DNA from: Streptomyces halobius
GTDB taxonomy: Bacteria; Actinomycetota; Actinomycetes; Streptomycetales; Streptomycetaceae
DNA length: 64,000 nucleotides
NCBI RefSeq assembly: GCF_023277745.1
Contig: NZ_CP086322.1
Span: 1,488,001 to 1,552,000, forward strand
Direction of reading: 5' to 3'
A program made the position numbers and the translations under genes. Position 1 is the first letter of the stretch. Every line of letters starts with the position of its first letter. The notes under the pieces were generated by a model. The model saw only the letters and a program-made list of their open reading frames with translations. It had not been told where the DNA came from and ran no database searches. Positions 17,933 through 27,240 of this stretch are shown in pieces.

Positions 17933-19144
17933 CTACGGCGCGGCCAGCGCCACGAGGTCCGCAAGTGCCTCCCGGTGCCGCCCCGGCGTGCCGAGGGCGA
18001 GTTCATCGCTCTTGGCCCGCTTGAGGAACAGATGCGCCGGGTGTTCCCAGGTCATACCGATGCCGCCGTGCAGCTGGAGGCACTCCTCCGCGGCCCGCAC
18101 CGCGACCGGGGCGCAGTACGCCTGAGCGACGGCCACCGCCACCGCGGTGTCGGGGCTCTCCGTGGCCAGCGCGTCGGCGGCGTTACGGGCGGCCGCGCGG
18201 GCCGAGGCGACGTCCAGCCAGAGGGCCGCCATCCGGTGTTTGAGCGCCTGGAACGAGCCGACGGGGCGGCCGAACTGGGTGCGCTCCGACGTATGGCGAA
18301 CGGTTTCGGCCAGGCACCATTCGGCCACGCCGAGCTGTTCCGAGGCGAGCAGCCCGGCGCCGGTCAGCAGGGCCCGTTCGACGGCGGCGCGGGCGCGGCC
18401 CCCGGTGGCCAGGAGGCGGCCAGGGGCACCGTCGAAGGTGAGGTGGCCGAGGGGGCGGGTGAGGTCGAGGGGGATGAAGGGATCGGTGCGTACGCCGTCC
18501 GCCGCCGCGTCGACCGCGTAGAGGGCCGGGCCGTCGGGCCCCTGGGCCGGTACGAGCAGGGTCTCAGCGGCGGCCGCGTCCGCCACCGAGGTCACCCGGC
18601 CGACCAAGGCGCCGTCCCCCGCCGCGCGTACGGAGCCGAAACCCGTCCCGCCGGCCACCGGCCCATCGGCCGCCGCGCCCGGTGCGGTGGCCAGCGGGAG
18701 TGCGAGCACACCGACCGTCCCTCCCCCGGCGAGGGCACCGAGCAGCGCCGCGACCTCCGGCTCGGCCACGTCGCAGCCGAGCAGCGCGGCCACCGCGACA
18801 ACGGCGCTGGTCAGATAGGGGACGGGCGCGACACAGCGGCCCAGTTCCTCCAGGACGACGGCCGCTTCGCGGGCGCTCGCGCCCTGTCCGCCGAGCTTCT
18901 CCGGGACCAGCAGCCCGGCGCCGCCGATGTCCGTGGCGAGCGAGCGCCACAGGCGGGCGTCATACGGGGCGTCCGACTCCAGACGGGCGAGTACGGTGGC
19001 CGGATCGCTGCGGTCGGCGAGCAGCGACCGTACGGCGTCGCGCAGCGCCTCCTCGTGGTCGGAGTACAGCAGGTCGGGCTCAGGGTCGGGAGCGGGCGCC
19101 GGGGCGCTCCGCCGGGGTGTCCCACCGGTCATCGGGGCGGTCAT
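17933..19144 (-). CDS. Acyl-CoA dehydrogenase (short, C-terminal gene of pair)
   Basis: A 403-residue FAD-dependent acyl-CoA dehydrogenase family protein. The C-terminal domain has HTSERTQFGRPVGSFQALKHRMA and LQLHGGIGMTWEHPAHLFLKRA, the usual helical signature. The middle domain is more divergent and Ala/Gly-rich. This suggests a non-catalytic or partner subunit of the kind found in heteromeric dehydrogenases of sterol and lipid catabolism. The ATG overlaps the upstream dehydrogenase stop as ATGA, so the two are likely co-translated as a heteromeric pair. The substrate is not known. Confidence 0.88.
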   Translation of the reverse strand: MTAPMTGGTPRRSAPAPAPDPEPDLLYSDHEEALRDAVRSLLADRSDPATVLARLESDAPYDARLWRSLATDIGGAGLLVPEKLGGQGASAREAAVVLEELGRCVAPVPYLTSAVVAVAALLGCDVAEPEVAALLGALAGGGTVGVLALPLATAPGAAADGPVAGGTGFGSVRAAGDGALVGRVTSVADAAAAETLLVPAQGPDGPALYAVDAAADGVRTDPFIPLDLTRPLGHLTFDGAPGRLLATGGRARAAVERALLTGAGLLASEQLGVAEWCLAETVRHTSERTQFGRPVGSFQALKHRMAALWLDVASARAAARNAADALATESPDTAVAVAVAQAYCAPVAVRAAEECLQLHGGIGMTWEHPAHLFLKRAKSDELALGTPGRHREALADLVALAAP

Positions 19145-20325
19145 CGGGGGAGGTCCTTCCACGCGACGTCCTTGTCGGTGCGCGGCTCGGGCGGCAGGCC
19201 CAGCACACGTTCGGCGACGATGTTGAGCAGCACTTCCGAGGTGCCTCCCTCGATGGAGTTCCCCTTGGCGCGCAGATAGCGGTAGCCGGCCTCGCGTCCC
19301 GTGAAGTCGACGCCTTCGGGACGGCGCAGCGTCCAGTCGTCGTACGTCAGGCCGCCCTCGGCGAGGAACTCCACCTCCCAGCCGCTGATCTCCTGGGCGA
19401 GGCGGGCGAAGGCCAGCTTCATCCCGCTGCCCTCCGGTCCCGGCTGGCCCTGGGACAGCTGCTGGCGCAGCCGCTCCCCGGTGAGCCGGGCGGCCTCGGC
19501 GTCCACCCACAGTTTCAGCAGCCGCTGGTGCAGATCGTGGGTGCGCAGTTCGGGCCGGGCGCGCCAGTTCTCGGCGGCGACGCCGATCATTCCGCCCTCG
19601 CGGGGGATGCGGGCGCCGCCGATGGCGACCCGCTCGTTCATCAGCGTGGTCTGCGCGACCCGCCAGCCCTCGCCGACCTCGCCGACGCGGTGCGCGTCCG
19701 GGATCGCGACGCCGGTCAGGAAGACCTCGTTGAACTCGGCCTCACCGGTGATCTGCCGCAGCGGTCTGACCTCGACGCCCGGGTCGGTCATATCGCAGAC
19801 GAAGTAGGTGATCCCGCGGTGTTTGGGCAAGCCGGGGTCGGTGCGGGCGATCAGGATCGCCCAGCGGGCCTGGTGCGCGCTGGACGTCCAGACCTTCTGT
19901 CCGTCCACCACCCAGTTTCCGGCCGCGTCACGCACCGCGCGGGTGGCCAGCGCCGCCAGGTCCGATCCGGCGCCGGGCTCGCTGAACAGCTGGCACCACA
20001 CCTCCTCTCCGGTCCACAGAGGGCGCAGGAAACGCCGCTTCTGCTCCTCGGTGCCGTACCGCAGGATGGTCGGGGCGGCCATGCCGAGGCCGATGCCGAT
20101 GCGTCGGGGGTCGTTGTCGGGGGCGCCGGCGGCCGCCAGTTCCTCGTCCACGACCGCTTGCAGGGCGCGCGGCGCGTCCAGCCCGCCGAGTCCCTCCGGG
20201 AAGTGGACCCAGGCGAGTCCGGCGTCGAAGCGGGCGCGCAGGAAGTCCAGCGGCCCGGTGTCCGCGGCAGGGTGCGCGGCGAGCAGTTCGGCGGTGCGTC
20301 GCCGCAGGTCGGCGGCGTCGGTCAT
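19141..20325 (-). CDS. Acyl-CoA dehydrogenase
   Basis: A 394-residue flavoprotein that introduces a double bond into an acyl-CoA. Visible signatures are CQLFSEPGAGSDLA (FAD-binding middle domain), VDGQKVWTSSAHQARWAILIARTD and the C-terminal GNSIEGGTSEVLLNIVAERVLGLP. It overlaps the quinone oxidoreductase stop and the next dehydrogenase start by ATGA at both ends, forming a tight three-gene unit. Paired dehydrogenases in such units often act as one heteromeric enzyme. The acyl substrate cannot be read from the sequence. Confidence 0.9.
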   Translation of the reverse strand: MTDAADLRRRTAELLAAHPAADTGPLDFLRARFDAGLAWVHFPEGLGGLDAPRALQAVVDEELAAAGAPDNDPRRIGIGLGMAAPTILRYGTEEQKRRFLRPLWTGEEVWCQLFSEPGAGSDLAALATRAVRDAAGNWVVDGQKVWTSSAHQARWAILIARTDPGLPKHRGITYFVCDMTDPGVEVRPLRQITGEAEFNEVFLTGVAIPDAHRVGEVGEGWRVAQTTLMNERVAIGGARIPREGGMIGVAAENWRARPELRTHDLHQRLLKLWVDAEAARLTGERLRQQLSQGQPGPEGSGMKLAFARLAQEISGWEVEFLAEGGLTYDDWTLRRPEGVDFTGREAGYRYLRAKGNSIEGGTSEVLLNIVAERVLGLPPEPRTDKDVAWKDLPR

Positions 20326-21320
20326 CGCGCCGCCTCCGCTCCGGGGAGCACGACGAGCCGTCCGGTGGTCGTGCCGTCGGCCACCCGCTGCACGGCCTCG
20401 GCGGCGCCGTCCAGCGGCACCCGCCCGCCGATGAGCGGCTTGATCACGCCCTGTGCGGCGAGCTTGCCGAGCTCTTCGTGGCAGGCGTCGACCGCGGCCG
20501 GGTCCTGGGCGTTGTAGAGGCCCCAGTGCAGGCCCAGGACCGCGTAGTTCTTCACCAGGGCATGGTTGAGGGCGGGGGTGGGAACGACACCGCTCGCGAA
20601 GCCGACGACGATGATCCGGCCCTCGAAGGCGATGCATTTGACGGACTTGGCGTAGGCGTCGCCGCCCACCGGGTCGTAGACGACGTCCGCACCGCGCCCG
20701 CCGGTGGCGTCCTTCACGCCCGCGATGATGTCGTCGGTGCGCCGGTCGAGGACGACATCGCAGCCCAGTTCGCGGGCGATGCGGACCTTGTCCGCGCCGC
20801 CGGCCACCCCGATGACCCGCGCGCCGGCGGCCTTGCCGAGCTGCACGGCGGCACTGCCGACACCGCCGGCCGCGGCGTGCACCAGCAGGGTCTCCCCCGC
20901 CTGCAGACGGGCCCTGCGGTGCAGTCCGAACCAGCCGGTCTGGTAGCCGATGTGCAAGGCCGCGGCCTCGGCGTCGTCCAGCGCCTCCGGGGCCGGGCGT
21001 ACGGTCGCCGCGTCGACGGCCACCAGTTCCGCGAACCCGCCGTCGGGCAGCGGGGGCTGGGCGAGCACACGCGCGCCGGTCTCACCGGCCGCGTCCTCCC
21101 CCACCGCCAGCACCTCGCCACAGATCTCCACACCCGGGGTGAACGGCAGCGGCGGCCGCACCTGGTACTGGCCGCGGCACAGCAGCGCGTCCGGGAAGTT
21201 GACATCGGCGGCCCGTACCCGCAGCAGCAGCTGCCCGGGGCCCGGCTGCGGATCCGGCACCTCTTCCAGCCGCATCACCGCACGCGGCTCGCCGTTCTCG
21301 TGTACGCGCCATGCCTTCAC
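20322..21320 (-). CDS. NADPH:quinone oxidoreductase family protein
   Basis: A 332-residue zinc-free medium-chain dehydrogenase/reductase. The motif VHAAAGGVGSAAVQLGKAAGARVIG is the NADPH-binding site. The GTG at 21320 with GGAGG 8 bases before gives MKAWRVHENGEP, the normal family start. An ATG at 21407 would add a 29-residue unlikely extension and would lie in the operator. It is the first gene of the trio with two acyl-CoA dehydrogenases. It may reduce an enoyl or quinone intermediate in the same route. Confidence 0.88.
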   Translation of the reverse strand: MKAWRVHENGEPRAVMRLEEVPDPQPGPGQLLLRVRAADVNFPDALLCRGQYQVRPPLPFTPGVEICGEVLAVGEDAAGETGARVLAQPPLPDGGFAELVAVDAATVRPAPEALDDAEAAALHIGYQTGWFGLHRRARLQAGETLLVHAAAGGVGSAAVQLGKAAGARVIGVAGGADKVRIARELGCDVVLDRRTDDIIAGVKDATGGRGADVVYDPVGGDAYAKSVKCIAFEGRIIVVGFASGVVPTPALNHALVKNYAVLGLHWGLYNAQDPAAVDACHEELGKLAAQGVIKPLIGGRVPLDGAAEAVQRVADGTTTGRLVVLPGAEAAR

Positions 21321-21404
21321 CTGGTGCCTCCACAGACCTCGGATGTACGGGTGGCGCGGGAAGCCCGGCGGCCGCCGCGGCTCCGTCGCCGTCGCGCCAC
21401 TCGA

Positions 21405-21424
21405 CATACTAAGCGGTCGGTATG
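21405..21424. promoter_or_regulatory. Candidate TetR-type operator
   Basis: CATACTAAGCGGTCGGTATG is an imperfect 20-bp palindrome about 85 bases before the trio's start. AGCGGTCGGTA-like sites are common upstream of acyl-CoA catabolic operons run by TetR proteins in actinobacteria. The regulator is not in the window. Between 21425 and 21635 no gene or clear site was seen. Confidence 0.5.
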
Positions 21425-21635
21425 CCCGATGGAACAGCTCTGCGCCCGGCGGAACAGCTCACGGAAAGGTCTCCGGCGTCCTGCCGCCTGCTCAGCGCCC
21501 CGGCCTCCGCCGAACGGACCGGCCGGCGGACTCGGCGCCGTGCAGCGGCTGACCTGTACGGGTCAGGGCGTCCGACGGGGCGCTTGAACCGCTTCGGAGA
21601 CGCCTACCTACCCGTGCCCGCGTACGGGCCCCTGC

Positions 21636-22118
21636 CTACGTACGCCCCTCCACCCCCTGAGCCCCCTTCATCGCCTCGGACGACATCGCCCACCTCGCCC
21701 GTATGACGGGAAATCCGGCCTTCTCGCATGCGTCGCAGACGAGTTCATCGTCATCGACGACTTTTCGGACCTTACGACCCTCGGCCATGCGGTGCAGTAT
21801 CTCCAGCTTGGTGTGCCGGGCCGGGCGCCGGTCGCTGTCGGGGCGCATCCACAACCGGCCTTTCGGCAGGCCGTGTCGGGCGAGCCAGGCAAGGGTGTCG
21901 CGGCGGCAGCGCTCGGGGCGGCCGGTGAGGTAGACGACCTCGCAGTCCTCGGCGCTGCTCAGCGCGAGGGCCACCCCCTCGGCTAGCGGCGGGTCGTCGG
22001 GGGCCGCCGCGAAGAAGGCCCGCCAGTCGCGTGGGGTGCGTTCGAGCAGATGCTGCCGGTGACCGGAGTCGGCGAGGGTGCCGTCCAGGTCGAAGACCGC
22101 CAAGGGGAGTGTCGTCAT
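21636..22118 (-). CDS. HAD-family phosphatase, polynucleotide-kinase-3'-phosphatase-like
   Basis: A 160-residue protein with the HAD motif 1 VFDLDGTLAD at residues 8-17, motif 2 in VVYLTGRPERCR and motif 4 in KVVDDDELVCDACEKAGFPVI. Its small size and Thr-Gly-Arg-Pro-Glu motif recall the phosphatase domain of phage polynucleotide kinase and related nucleotide/RNA-repair phosphatases. It is a single gene with no operon partner. The substrate is inferred weakly. The ribosome site is poor. Confidence 0.75.
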   Translation of the reverse strand: MTTLPLAVFDLDGTLADSGHRQHLLERTPRDWRAFFAAAPDDPPLAEGVALALSSAEDCEVVYLTGRPERCRRDTLAWLARHGLPKGRLWMRPDSDRRPARHTKLEILHRMAEGRKVRKVVDDDELVCDACEKAGFPVIRARWAMSSEAMKGAQGVEGRT

Positions 22119-22274
22119 GCCGCGTTCATCCCGTTCTCTCCATTCCGGACAATCCCTGTCGCCCAGTCACCACCGAAGCCCGTCACCACCGAAGCGAGAA
22201 TTGAACAACCCCCCACCCAGCGCAACCACCTCCGCGAGGGGGGCGCCTCCCGGCGTCAGCTGGGGGGCGCCGGC

Positions 22275-22883
22275 TTAGGCGCACAGGGGGGCGACCGCGA
22301 TTCGGCCCGATTCGATGCCCTGTGCGAGGGAGATGCGATCGTACGCGACATCGGCGCAGGTCGTGGTGTCCATCCGGAGGCGGACGTCCGGGCGTTCGGC
22401 CGGGCCGTCGGCGTAGCCGGGGCCGTCCGGCCCGAGCGTGATGTGGAACTCGCCTTCGTCCAGGGAGATCTGGACGACATCGACGTCGCCGGAGAAGTGG
22501 CGGGCGAGCCGCGCCAGGAGGGGTACGGCGAACCAGTGGGCCCGCAGGGCGTCCGTCGGGCGCTTCTCCCCCAGGGCGGGCGCGCCCCAGTCGGCGAGGG
22601 CGGAGAGTGCGGGCAGCAGGGCGCGGCCGCGCGGGGTGAGTTCGTAGACGGAGGCGGTGCCGCGCGCGGCGAGCCGGCGGCGGGTGACGAGGCCGTCCCG
22701 TTCCATGTCCTTGAGGCGGGAGGCGAGCATGTCGGTGCTGACGCCCGGCAGGTCGGCATGGAGTTCGGTGTAGCGCCGGGAACCGCCCAGGAGTTCCCGG
22801 ACGATCAGGAGCGTCCAGCGGTCCCCCACGGCGTCCAGGGCGCGGGCGACGGCGCAGTACTGGTCATAACTTCGGCGCGGCAT
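22275..22883 (-). CDS. HxlR-family transcriptional regulator
   Basis: A 202-residue regulator with an N-terminal HxlR winged helix (MPRRSYDQYCAVARALDAVG, RWTLLIVRELL, RRYTELHADLPGVSTDMLASRL). The C-terminal 95 residues look like an SCP2-type lipid-binding fold (FSGDVDVVQISLDEGEFHITLG). This regulator-SCP2 fusion is common in actinobacteria. The ATG at 22883 is preferred over longer starts because it matches the family N-terminus. It is divergent from an aminotransferase with a clear operator between them, so it likely controls itself and that gene. Confidence 0.88.
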   Translation of the reverse strand: MPRRSYDQYCAVARALDAVGDRWTLLIVRELLGGSRRYTELHADLPGVSTDMLASRLKDMERDGLVTRRRLAARGTASVYELTPRGRALLPALSALADWGAPALGEKRPTDALRAHWFAVPLLARLARHFSGDVDVVQISLDEGEFHITLGPDGPGYADGPAERPDVRLRMDTTTCADVAYDRISLAQGIESGRIAVAPLCA

Positions 22884-22916
22884 GGCGTCAGCATAGACAG
22901 GCAGTGGTTGGACTTT

Positions 22917-22942
22917 CCAAGTGGGCGCTTGGTAAAACCAAG
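22917..22942. promoter_or_regulatory. HxlR-type operator, three half-sites
   Basis: CTTGGTaaaACCAAG (22928-22942) is a perfect inverted repeat. A further CCAAG at 22917-22921 pairs with the same CTTGG. It lies between the divergent HxlR and aminotransferase genes, so it is a strong candidate for the regulator's own site. Confidence 0.65.
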
Positions 22943-23019
22943 TACGTTGTGATGTGTGACCAGTGATGAGGACGAGGGCCGCCGCGCCGTGCGGTGAGCC
23001 GGGACCGGGAGGCCGCCGC

Positions 23020-24231
23020 ATGCAGTTCAAGCAGTCGAGCAAGATGGCCGACGTCTGCTACGAGATCCGTGGGCCGGTGATCGAGCAGGCGGACGCGCTG
23101 GAGGAGGCGGGCCACAGCGTGCTGCGGCTGAACACCGGCAATCCCGCGCTGTTCGGCTTCGAGGCGCCCGAAGAGATCCTGCAGGACGTTATCCGCAATC
23201 TGTCCCGCGCCCACGGCTACACCGAGTCCCGCGGCATCCTCTCCGCCCGTCGCGCGGTGGCCCAGCACTACCAGCAGAACGGGCTCCCGGATGTCGACGT
23301 CGACGACGTCCATCTGGGCAACGGCGTCTCCGAGCTCGTCTCGATGGCGGTGCAGGCGCTGCTGGACGACGGCGATGAGGTGCTGATTCCCGCCCCGGAC
23401 TTCCCGCTCTGGACGGCGGTCACCACGCTCGCCGGCGGCAAGGCCGTGCACTACCTCTGCGACGAGTCCGCGGACTGGCTGCCGGATCTCGACGACCTCG
23501 CCTCGAAGATCACCGACCGCACCCGGGCGATGGTGATCATCAACCCCAACAACCCGACCGGCGCCGTCTATCCGCGTGAACTTCTGGACGGCATGCTCGA
23601 TCTCGCCCGGCGCCACCAGCTGATGGTGTTCGCGGACGAGATCTACGACCGGATCCTGTACGACGACGAGGTCCACCACCACGCCGCGGTGCTCGCCCCG
23701 GACCTGGTGTGCCTGACGTTCAGCGGTCTGTCCAAGGCGTACCGCGTGGCCGGATTCCGCTCCGGCTGGCTCGTCGTCTCCGGTCCCAAGGAGCACGCCG
23801 CGGACTATCTGGAGGGGCTGGGCACCCTCGCCTCCATGCGGCTGTGCCCGAACGCGCCCGCGCAGTACGCCATTCAGGCGGCGCTGGGCGGCCGGCAGAG
23901 CATCAAGGACCTCGTCCTGCCGGGCGGCCGGCTGCGCGAGCAGCGCGACCGGGCATGGCAGCGGCTGAACGAGATCCCGGGCGTCTCCTGCGTCAAACCC
24001 AAGGGCGCGCTGTACGCGTTCCCCCGGCTGGACCCCGCGGTGCACAAGATCCACGACGACGAGAAGTTCGTGCTCGACCTGCTGTTGCGGGAGAAGATCC
24101 AGGTCGTCCAGGGCACCGGCTTCAACTGGCCGCGCCCGGACCACTTCCGCATCCTCACCCTCCCGCACGCCGATGACCTCGATGCGGCGATCAGCCGGAT
24201 CGGACGGTTCCTGGCGGGCTATCGGCAGTGA
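23020..24231 (+). CDS. Pyridoxal-phosphate aminotransferase, AlaA type
   Basis: A 403-residue class I aminotransferase. The fold type I signature INPNNPTGAVYPRELL and the PLP-lysine motif SGLSKAYRVAGFRSGW are intact. The overall pattern (FKQSSKMADVCYEIRGPV near the start, NTGNPALFGFEAP) matches glutamate-pyruvate aminotransferase AlaA. It makes alanine from pyruvate and glutamate in the cytoplasm. The ATG at 23020 has GGGAGG before it. It is divergent from the HxlR gene and probably under its control. Confidence 0.92.
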   Translation: MQFKQSSKMADVCYEIRGPVIEQADALEEAGHSVLRLNTGNPALFGFEAPEEILQDVIRNLSRAHGYTESRGILSARRAVAQHYQQNGLPDVDVDDVHLGNGVSELVSMAVQALLDDGDEVLIPAPDFPLWTAVTTLAGGKAVHYLCDESADWLPDLDDLASKITDRTRAMVIINPNNPTGAVYPRELLDGMLDLARRHQLMVFADEIYDRILYDDEVHHHAAVLAPDLVCLTFSGLSKAYRVAGFRSGWLVVSGPKEHAADYLEGLGTLASMRLCPNAPAQYAIQAALGGRQSIKDLVLPGGRLREQRDRAWQRLNEIPGVSCVKPKGALYAFPRLDPAVHKIHDDEKFVLDLLLREKIQVVQGTGFNWPRPDHFRILTLPHADDLDAAISRIGRFLAGYRQ

Positions 24232-24438
24232 CGGGCTTCCCGGTCACCCGAACAGTCGCACGACTTCCCCGCGACGCCTCCCTCGTCCGCCGGGCCGGTC
24301 CTAGGCCCGGGCGGCGGGCGGGAAGGCCGCCCCGTCGCCGGACAGGCGCCGCGGACCCGTTCTCCGGCCCCCTCCACGGGCCCGCCCGCCTCGCCCCGCG
24401 AGTGCCCGTACGCGGCCCTCGACGCCACCGACGCCCCC

Positions 24439-24467
24439 TTGAGCGCACTGCCCACACCCGCTTAGGT
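24439..24467 (+). promoter_or_regulatory. Candidate promoter of egtABCD
   Basis: TTGAGC (24439-24444), 17 bases, then TTAGGT (24462-24467) resemble a housekeeping -35/-10 pair, about 44 bases before the egtA start. The match to -10 is partial. Nothing else was seen in the 279-base gap. Confidence 0.35.
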
Positions 24468-24510
24468 GGAGGGCGGCAATCCCGCCGCCCCCCGAGTGGA
24501 GAGGGAAGCA

Positions 24511-25884
24511 ATGCCCGCACGCCCTGCGACAACGGAAGCGGAACTGGAAGCTCACCTACGCGGAATCTGCTTCAAGACCGGACCGCCACGCCGCATCGGC
24601 GTCGAGATCGAATGGCTGGTGCACGACGCGCGCAACCCCCGATGTCCGGTCGAACCGACTCGGCTGCACGCCGCGGCCACCGCACTGCGCGCCCTCCCCC
24701 TCACGTCCCTCCTCACCTTCGAACCCGGCGGCCAGCTGGAGCTCAGCTCGCTGCCCGCCACCTCCCTCAGCGCCTGCATCGAGGCCGTCACGGCCGATCT
24801 CGCGCTGATCCGGCCCGCCATGCTCGCCATGGGCCTGGGCATGGCCGGTCACGGTCACAACCCCTGGCACGCGCCCCGCCGCGTGCTGACCCATCCCCGC
24901 TACAACGCCATGGAGGCGTACTTCGACCGCTGGGGCGCGGCCGGGCGGTCCATGATGTGCGGCACCGCGTCCGTGCAGGTGTGTGTGGACGCCGGGTACG
25001 AGGAGCCGGGACCGCTCGGGCTCGGGCGGCGCTGGCTGCTGGCCCATCTGCTGGGGGCGGTGCTGACCGCGGCGTTCGCCAACTCGCCGACGAGCGAGGG
25101 CTGTCCGACGGGCTACCGGACCACCCGCCAGGTCGTGTGGTCCCAGCTCGATCCGGAGCGTACGCTCGCCCCGCCCCAGGGGCCGGACCCACGGGGCGCC
25201 TGGGCCCGCTACGTTCTGGACGCCCCGGTGATGTGCATCCGCTCCGAGGACGGCCCGTGGGACGCCCCGGAGGGCCTCACCTTCCGCCAATGGTTCCGTA
25301 CGGGCGGGCCCCCCAGACCGCCCACCCAGGAGGACCTCGACTACCACGTCACCACGCTCTTCCCGCCCGTACGGCCACGCGGCCATCTGGAGCTGCGCAT
25401 GATCGACGCGCAGGCGGGCGACTCCGGCTGGATCGTGCCCCTGGCCGTCACGGCCGCGCTGTTCGACGACCCGGAGGCCGCCGAGCGAGCCTATCGCGCC
25501 GTCAAACCGCTCGCGGAGACGGCCGGTTCGCGTCCCGCACCGCGCAATCCGCTGTGGCGGCGCGCGGCACGCGGGGCGCTGACGGACCCGGAGCTGCACA
25601 CCGCGGCGGTGGCCTGCTTCGCCGCCGCGCAGGAAGCCCTGCCCCGGCTCGGCGCCTCTCCCGATGTGCGCGCGGCCGTCGCGGACTTCACCGAGCGCTA
25701 TGTGGCCCGCGGCCGCTGTCCCGCGGACGATCACCTCGACGCCCTGTACGCGGCGGATACGGCCGACATGCCCCCGGAGACGCCCCTGGAGACACGCTTA
25801 CGGACACCCCCGGACCGCACCCACCCCACGGCCCCGGCCCAGCCCCCCGTCAGCGAGCTCGCCTTCCGGAAGGACAGCCAGTGA
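24511..25884 (+). CDS. egtA: Ergothioneine biosynthesis glutamate-cysteine ligase
   Basis: A 457-residue ATP-dependent ligase that makes gamma-glutamylcysteine for ergothioneine. The pattern GVEIEWLVHD, LTFEPGGQLELSS and HLELRMIDAQ follows the GCS2 family; the central SVQVCVDAGYEEPG is also typical. The ATG at 24511 follows GAGAGGGA. It is the first gene of egtABCD. The four genes are close or overlapping, so they form one unit. The C-terminal 35 residues are a Pro/Thr-rich tail. Confidence 0.92.
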   Translation: MPARPATTEAELEAHLRGICFKTGPPRRIGVEIEWLVHDARNPRCPVEPTRLHAAATALRALPLTSLLTFEPGGQLELSSLPATSLSACIEAVTADLALIRPAMLAMGLGMAGHGHNPWHAPRRVLTHPRYNAMEAYFDRWGAAGRSMMCGTASVQVCVDAGYEEPGPLGLGRRWLLAHLLGAVLTAAFANSPTSEGCPTGYRTTRQVVWSQLDPERTLAPPQGPDPRGAWARYVLDAPVMCIRSEDGPWDAPEGLTFRQWFRTGGPPRPPTQEDLDYHVTTLFPPVRPRGHLELRMIDAQAGDSGWIVPLAVTAALFDDPEAAERAYRAVKPLAETAGSRPAPRNPLWRRAARGALTDPELHTAAVACFAAAQEALPRLGASPDVRAAVADFTERYVARGRCPADDHLDALYAADTADMPPETPLETRLRTPPDRTHPTAPAQPPVSELAFRKDSQ

Positions 25885-27203
25885 CCATGGATCCCGAGTC
25901 GCTCCGGGAGCGCGCGGCCTCGGCGCTGCTCGCCGCCCGCGACCGTACCCGCCTGCTGACCACCTGCGTCGAGGAACCCGATCTCGTCGCACAGCACTCC
26001 CCGCTCATGTCACCGCTGGTGTGGGACCTGGCGCACATCGGCAACCAGGAGGAGCAGTGGCTGCTGCGCACCGTCGGCGGCCGCGACGCGCTGCGCCCGG
26101 ACATCGACTCCGTCTACGACGCCTTCGAGCACCCACGCGCCGAACGCCCCTCGCTGCCGCTGCTGCCCCCCGCCGAGGCACACGGCTATGTCTCCGACGT
26201 CCGCGACCGGGTGCTGGACATCCTGGAGCACACCCCGCTGCGCGGCGGCCCGCTGCTCGACTCCGGCTTCGCCTTCGGCATGATCGCGCAGCACGAGCAG
26301 CAGCACGACGAGACCATGCTCATCACGCACCAGCTGCGCCGGGGGCCCGCCGTGCTCACCGAGGCGGAGCCGTTGATCGCTCCTGAGGATGACATCCTCC
26401 CGTCCGAAGTCCTCGTCCCCGGCGGCCCGTTCACCATGGGCTCCTCGGCCGAGCCCTGGGCGCTGGACAACGAACGGCCCGCGCACCGACGCCTGGTGCG
26501 CTCCTTCCTCATCGACACCACACCGGTCAGCAACGGCGCCTACCAGCGGTTCATCGAGGACGGCGGGTACGACGACCCGCGCTGGTGGGCGGCGGACGGC
26601 TGGGCGTACGTCCGGGAACACGGGCTGCGCGCACCGCTGTTCTGGCGGCACGAGGGCAGCCAGTGGCTGCGCCGCCGGTTCGGGGTGACCGAGGCGGTGC
26701 CGCCCGACGAACCGGTACTGCATGTCAGCTGGTACGAGGCGGACGCGTACGCCCGCTGGGCGGGCCGGCGGCTGCCGACCGAGGCCGAGTGGGAGAAGGC
26801 CGCCCGGCACGATCCGGCCGACGGGCGGGCGATGCGCTACCCATGGGGCGACGAGGACCCGACGCCGGCGCACGCCAACCTCGGCCAGCGGCACCTGCGC
26901 CCCGCGCCCATCGGCAGCTATCCGGACGGCCAGTCACCGCTCGGCGTACGGCAGTTGATCGGCGACGTATGGGAGTGGACGGCCAGCGACTTCCTGCCGT
27001 ATCCGGGGTTCGTCGCGTTCCCCTACCGGGAGTACTCGGAGGTGTTCTTCGGCGACCGGTACAAGGTGCTGCGCGGCGGCTCCTTCGCGGTCGACCCGGT
27101 CGCGTGCCGGGGCACGTTCCGCAACTGGGATCTGCCGGTCCGGCGGCAGATCTTCTCCGGGTTCCGCACCGCCCGGGACGCCGACCCGGCGGCGGGCGTA
27201 TGA
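25881..27203 (+). CDS. egtB: Ergothioneine sulfoxide synthase
   Basis: A 440-residue iron enzyme that joins gamma-glutamylcysteine to hercynine with oxygen. A DinB-like N-terminal domain holds the metal motif around QHEQQHDETM (residues about 135-145), and an FGE/sulfatase-modifying domain follows (VPGGPFTMGSS, WYEADAYARWAGRRLPTEAEWEKAAR, GDVWEWT). The GTG at 25881 overlaps the egtA stop as GTGA and has AAGGA 6 bases before it; the ATG at 25887 is the alternative start. It is followed by egtC after 37 bases. Confidence 0.93.
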   Translation: MTMDPESLRERAASALLAARDRTRLLTTCVEEPDLVAQHSPLMSPLVWDLAHIGNQEEQWLLRTVGGRDALRPDIDSVYDAFEHPRAERPSLPLLPPAEAHGYVSDVRDRVLDILEHTPLRGGPLLDSGFAFGMIAQHEQQHDETMLITHQLRRGPAVLTEAEPLIAPEDDILPSEVLVPGGPFTMGSSAEPWALDNERPAHRRLVRSFLIDTTPVSNGAYQRFIEDGGYDDPRWWAADGWAYVREHGLRAPLFWRHEGSQWLRRRFGVTEAVPPDEPVLHVSWYEADAYARWAGRRLPTEAEWEKAARHDPADGRAMRYPWGDEDPTPAHANLGQRHLRPAPIGSYPDGQSPLGVRQLIGDVWEWTASDFLPYPGFVAFPYREYSEVFFGDRYKVLRGGSFAVDPVACRGTFRNWDLPVRRQIFSGFRTARDADPAAGV

Positions 27204-27240
27204 CCCCGACCGACCTCCTTTACCGGGGGGCCCGCAACTG

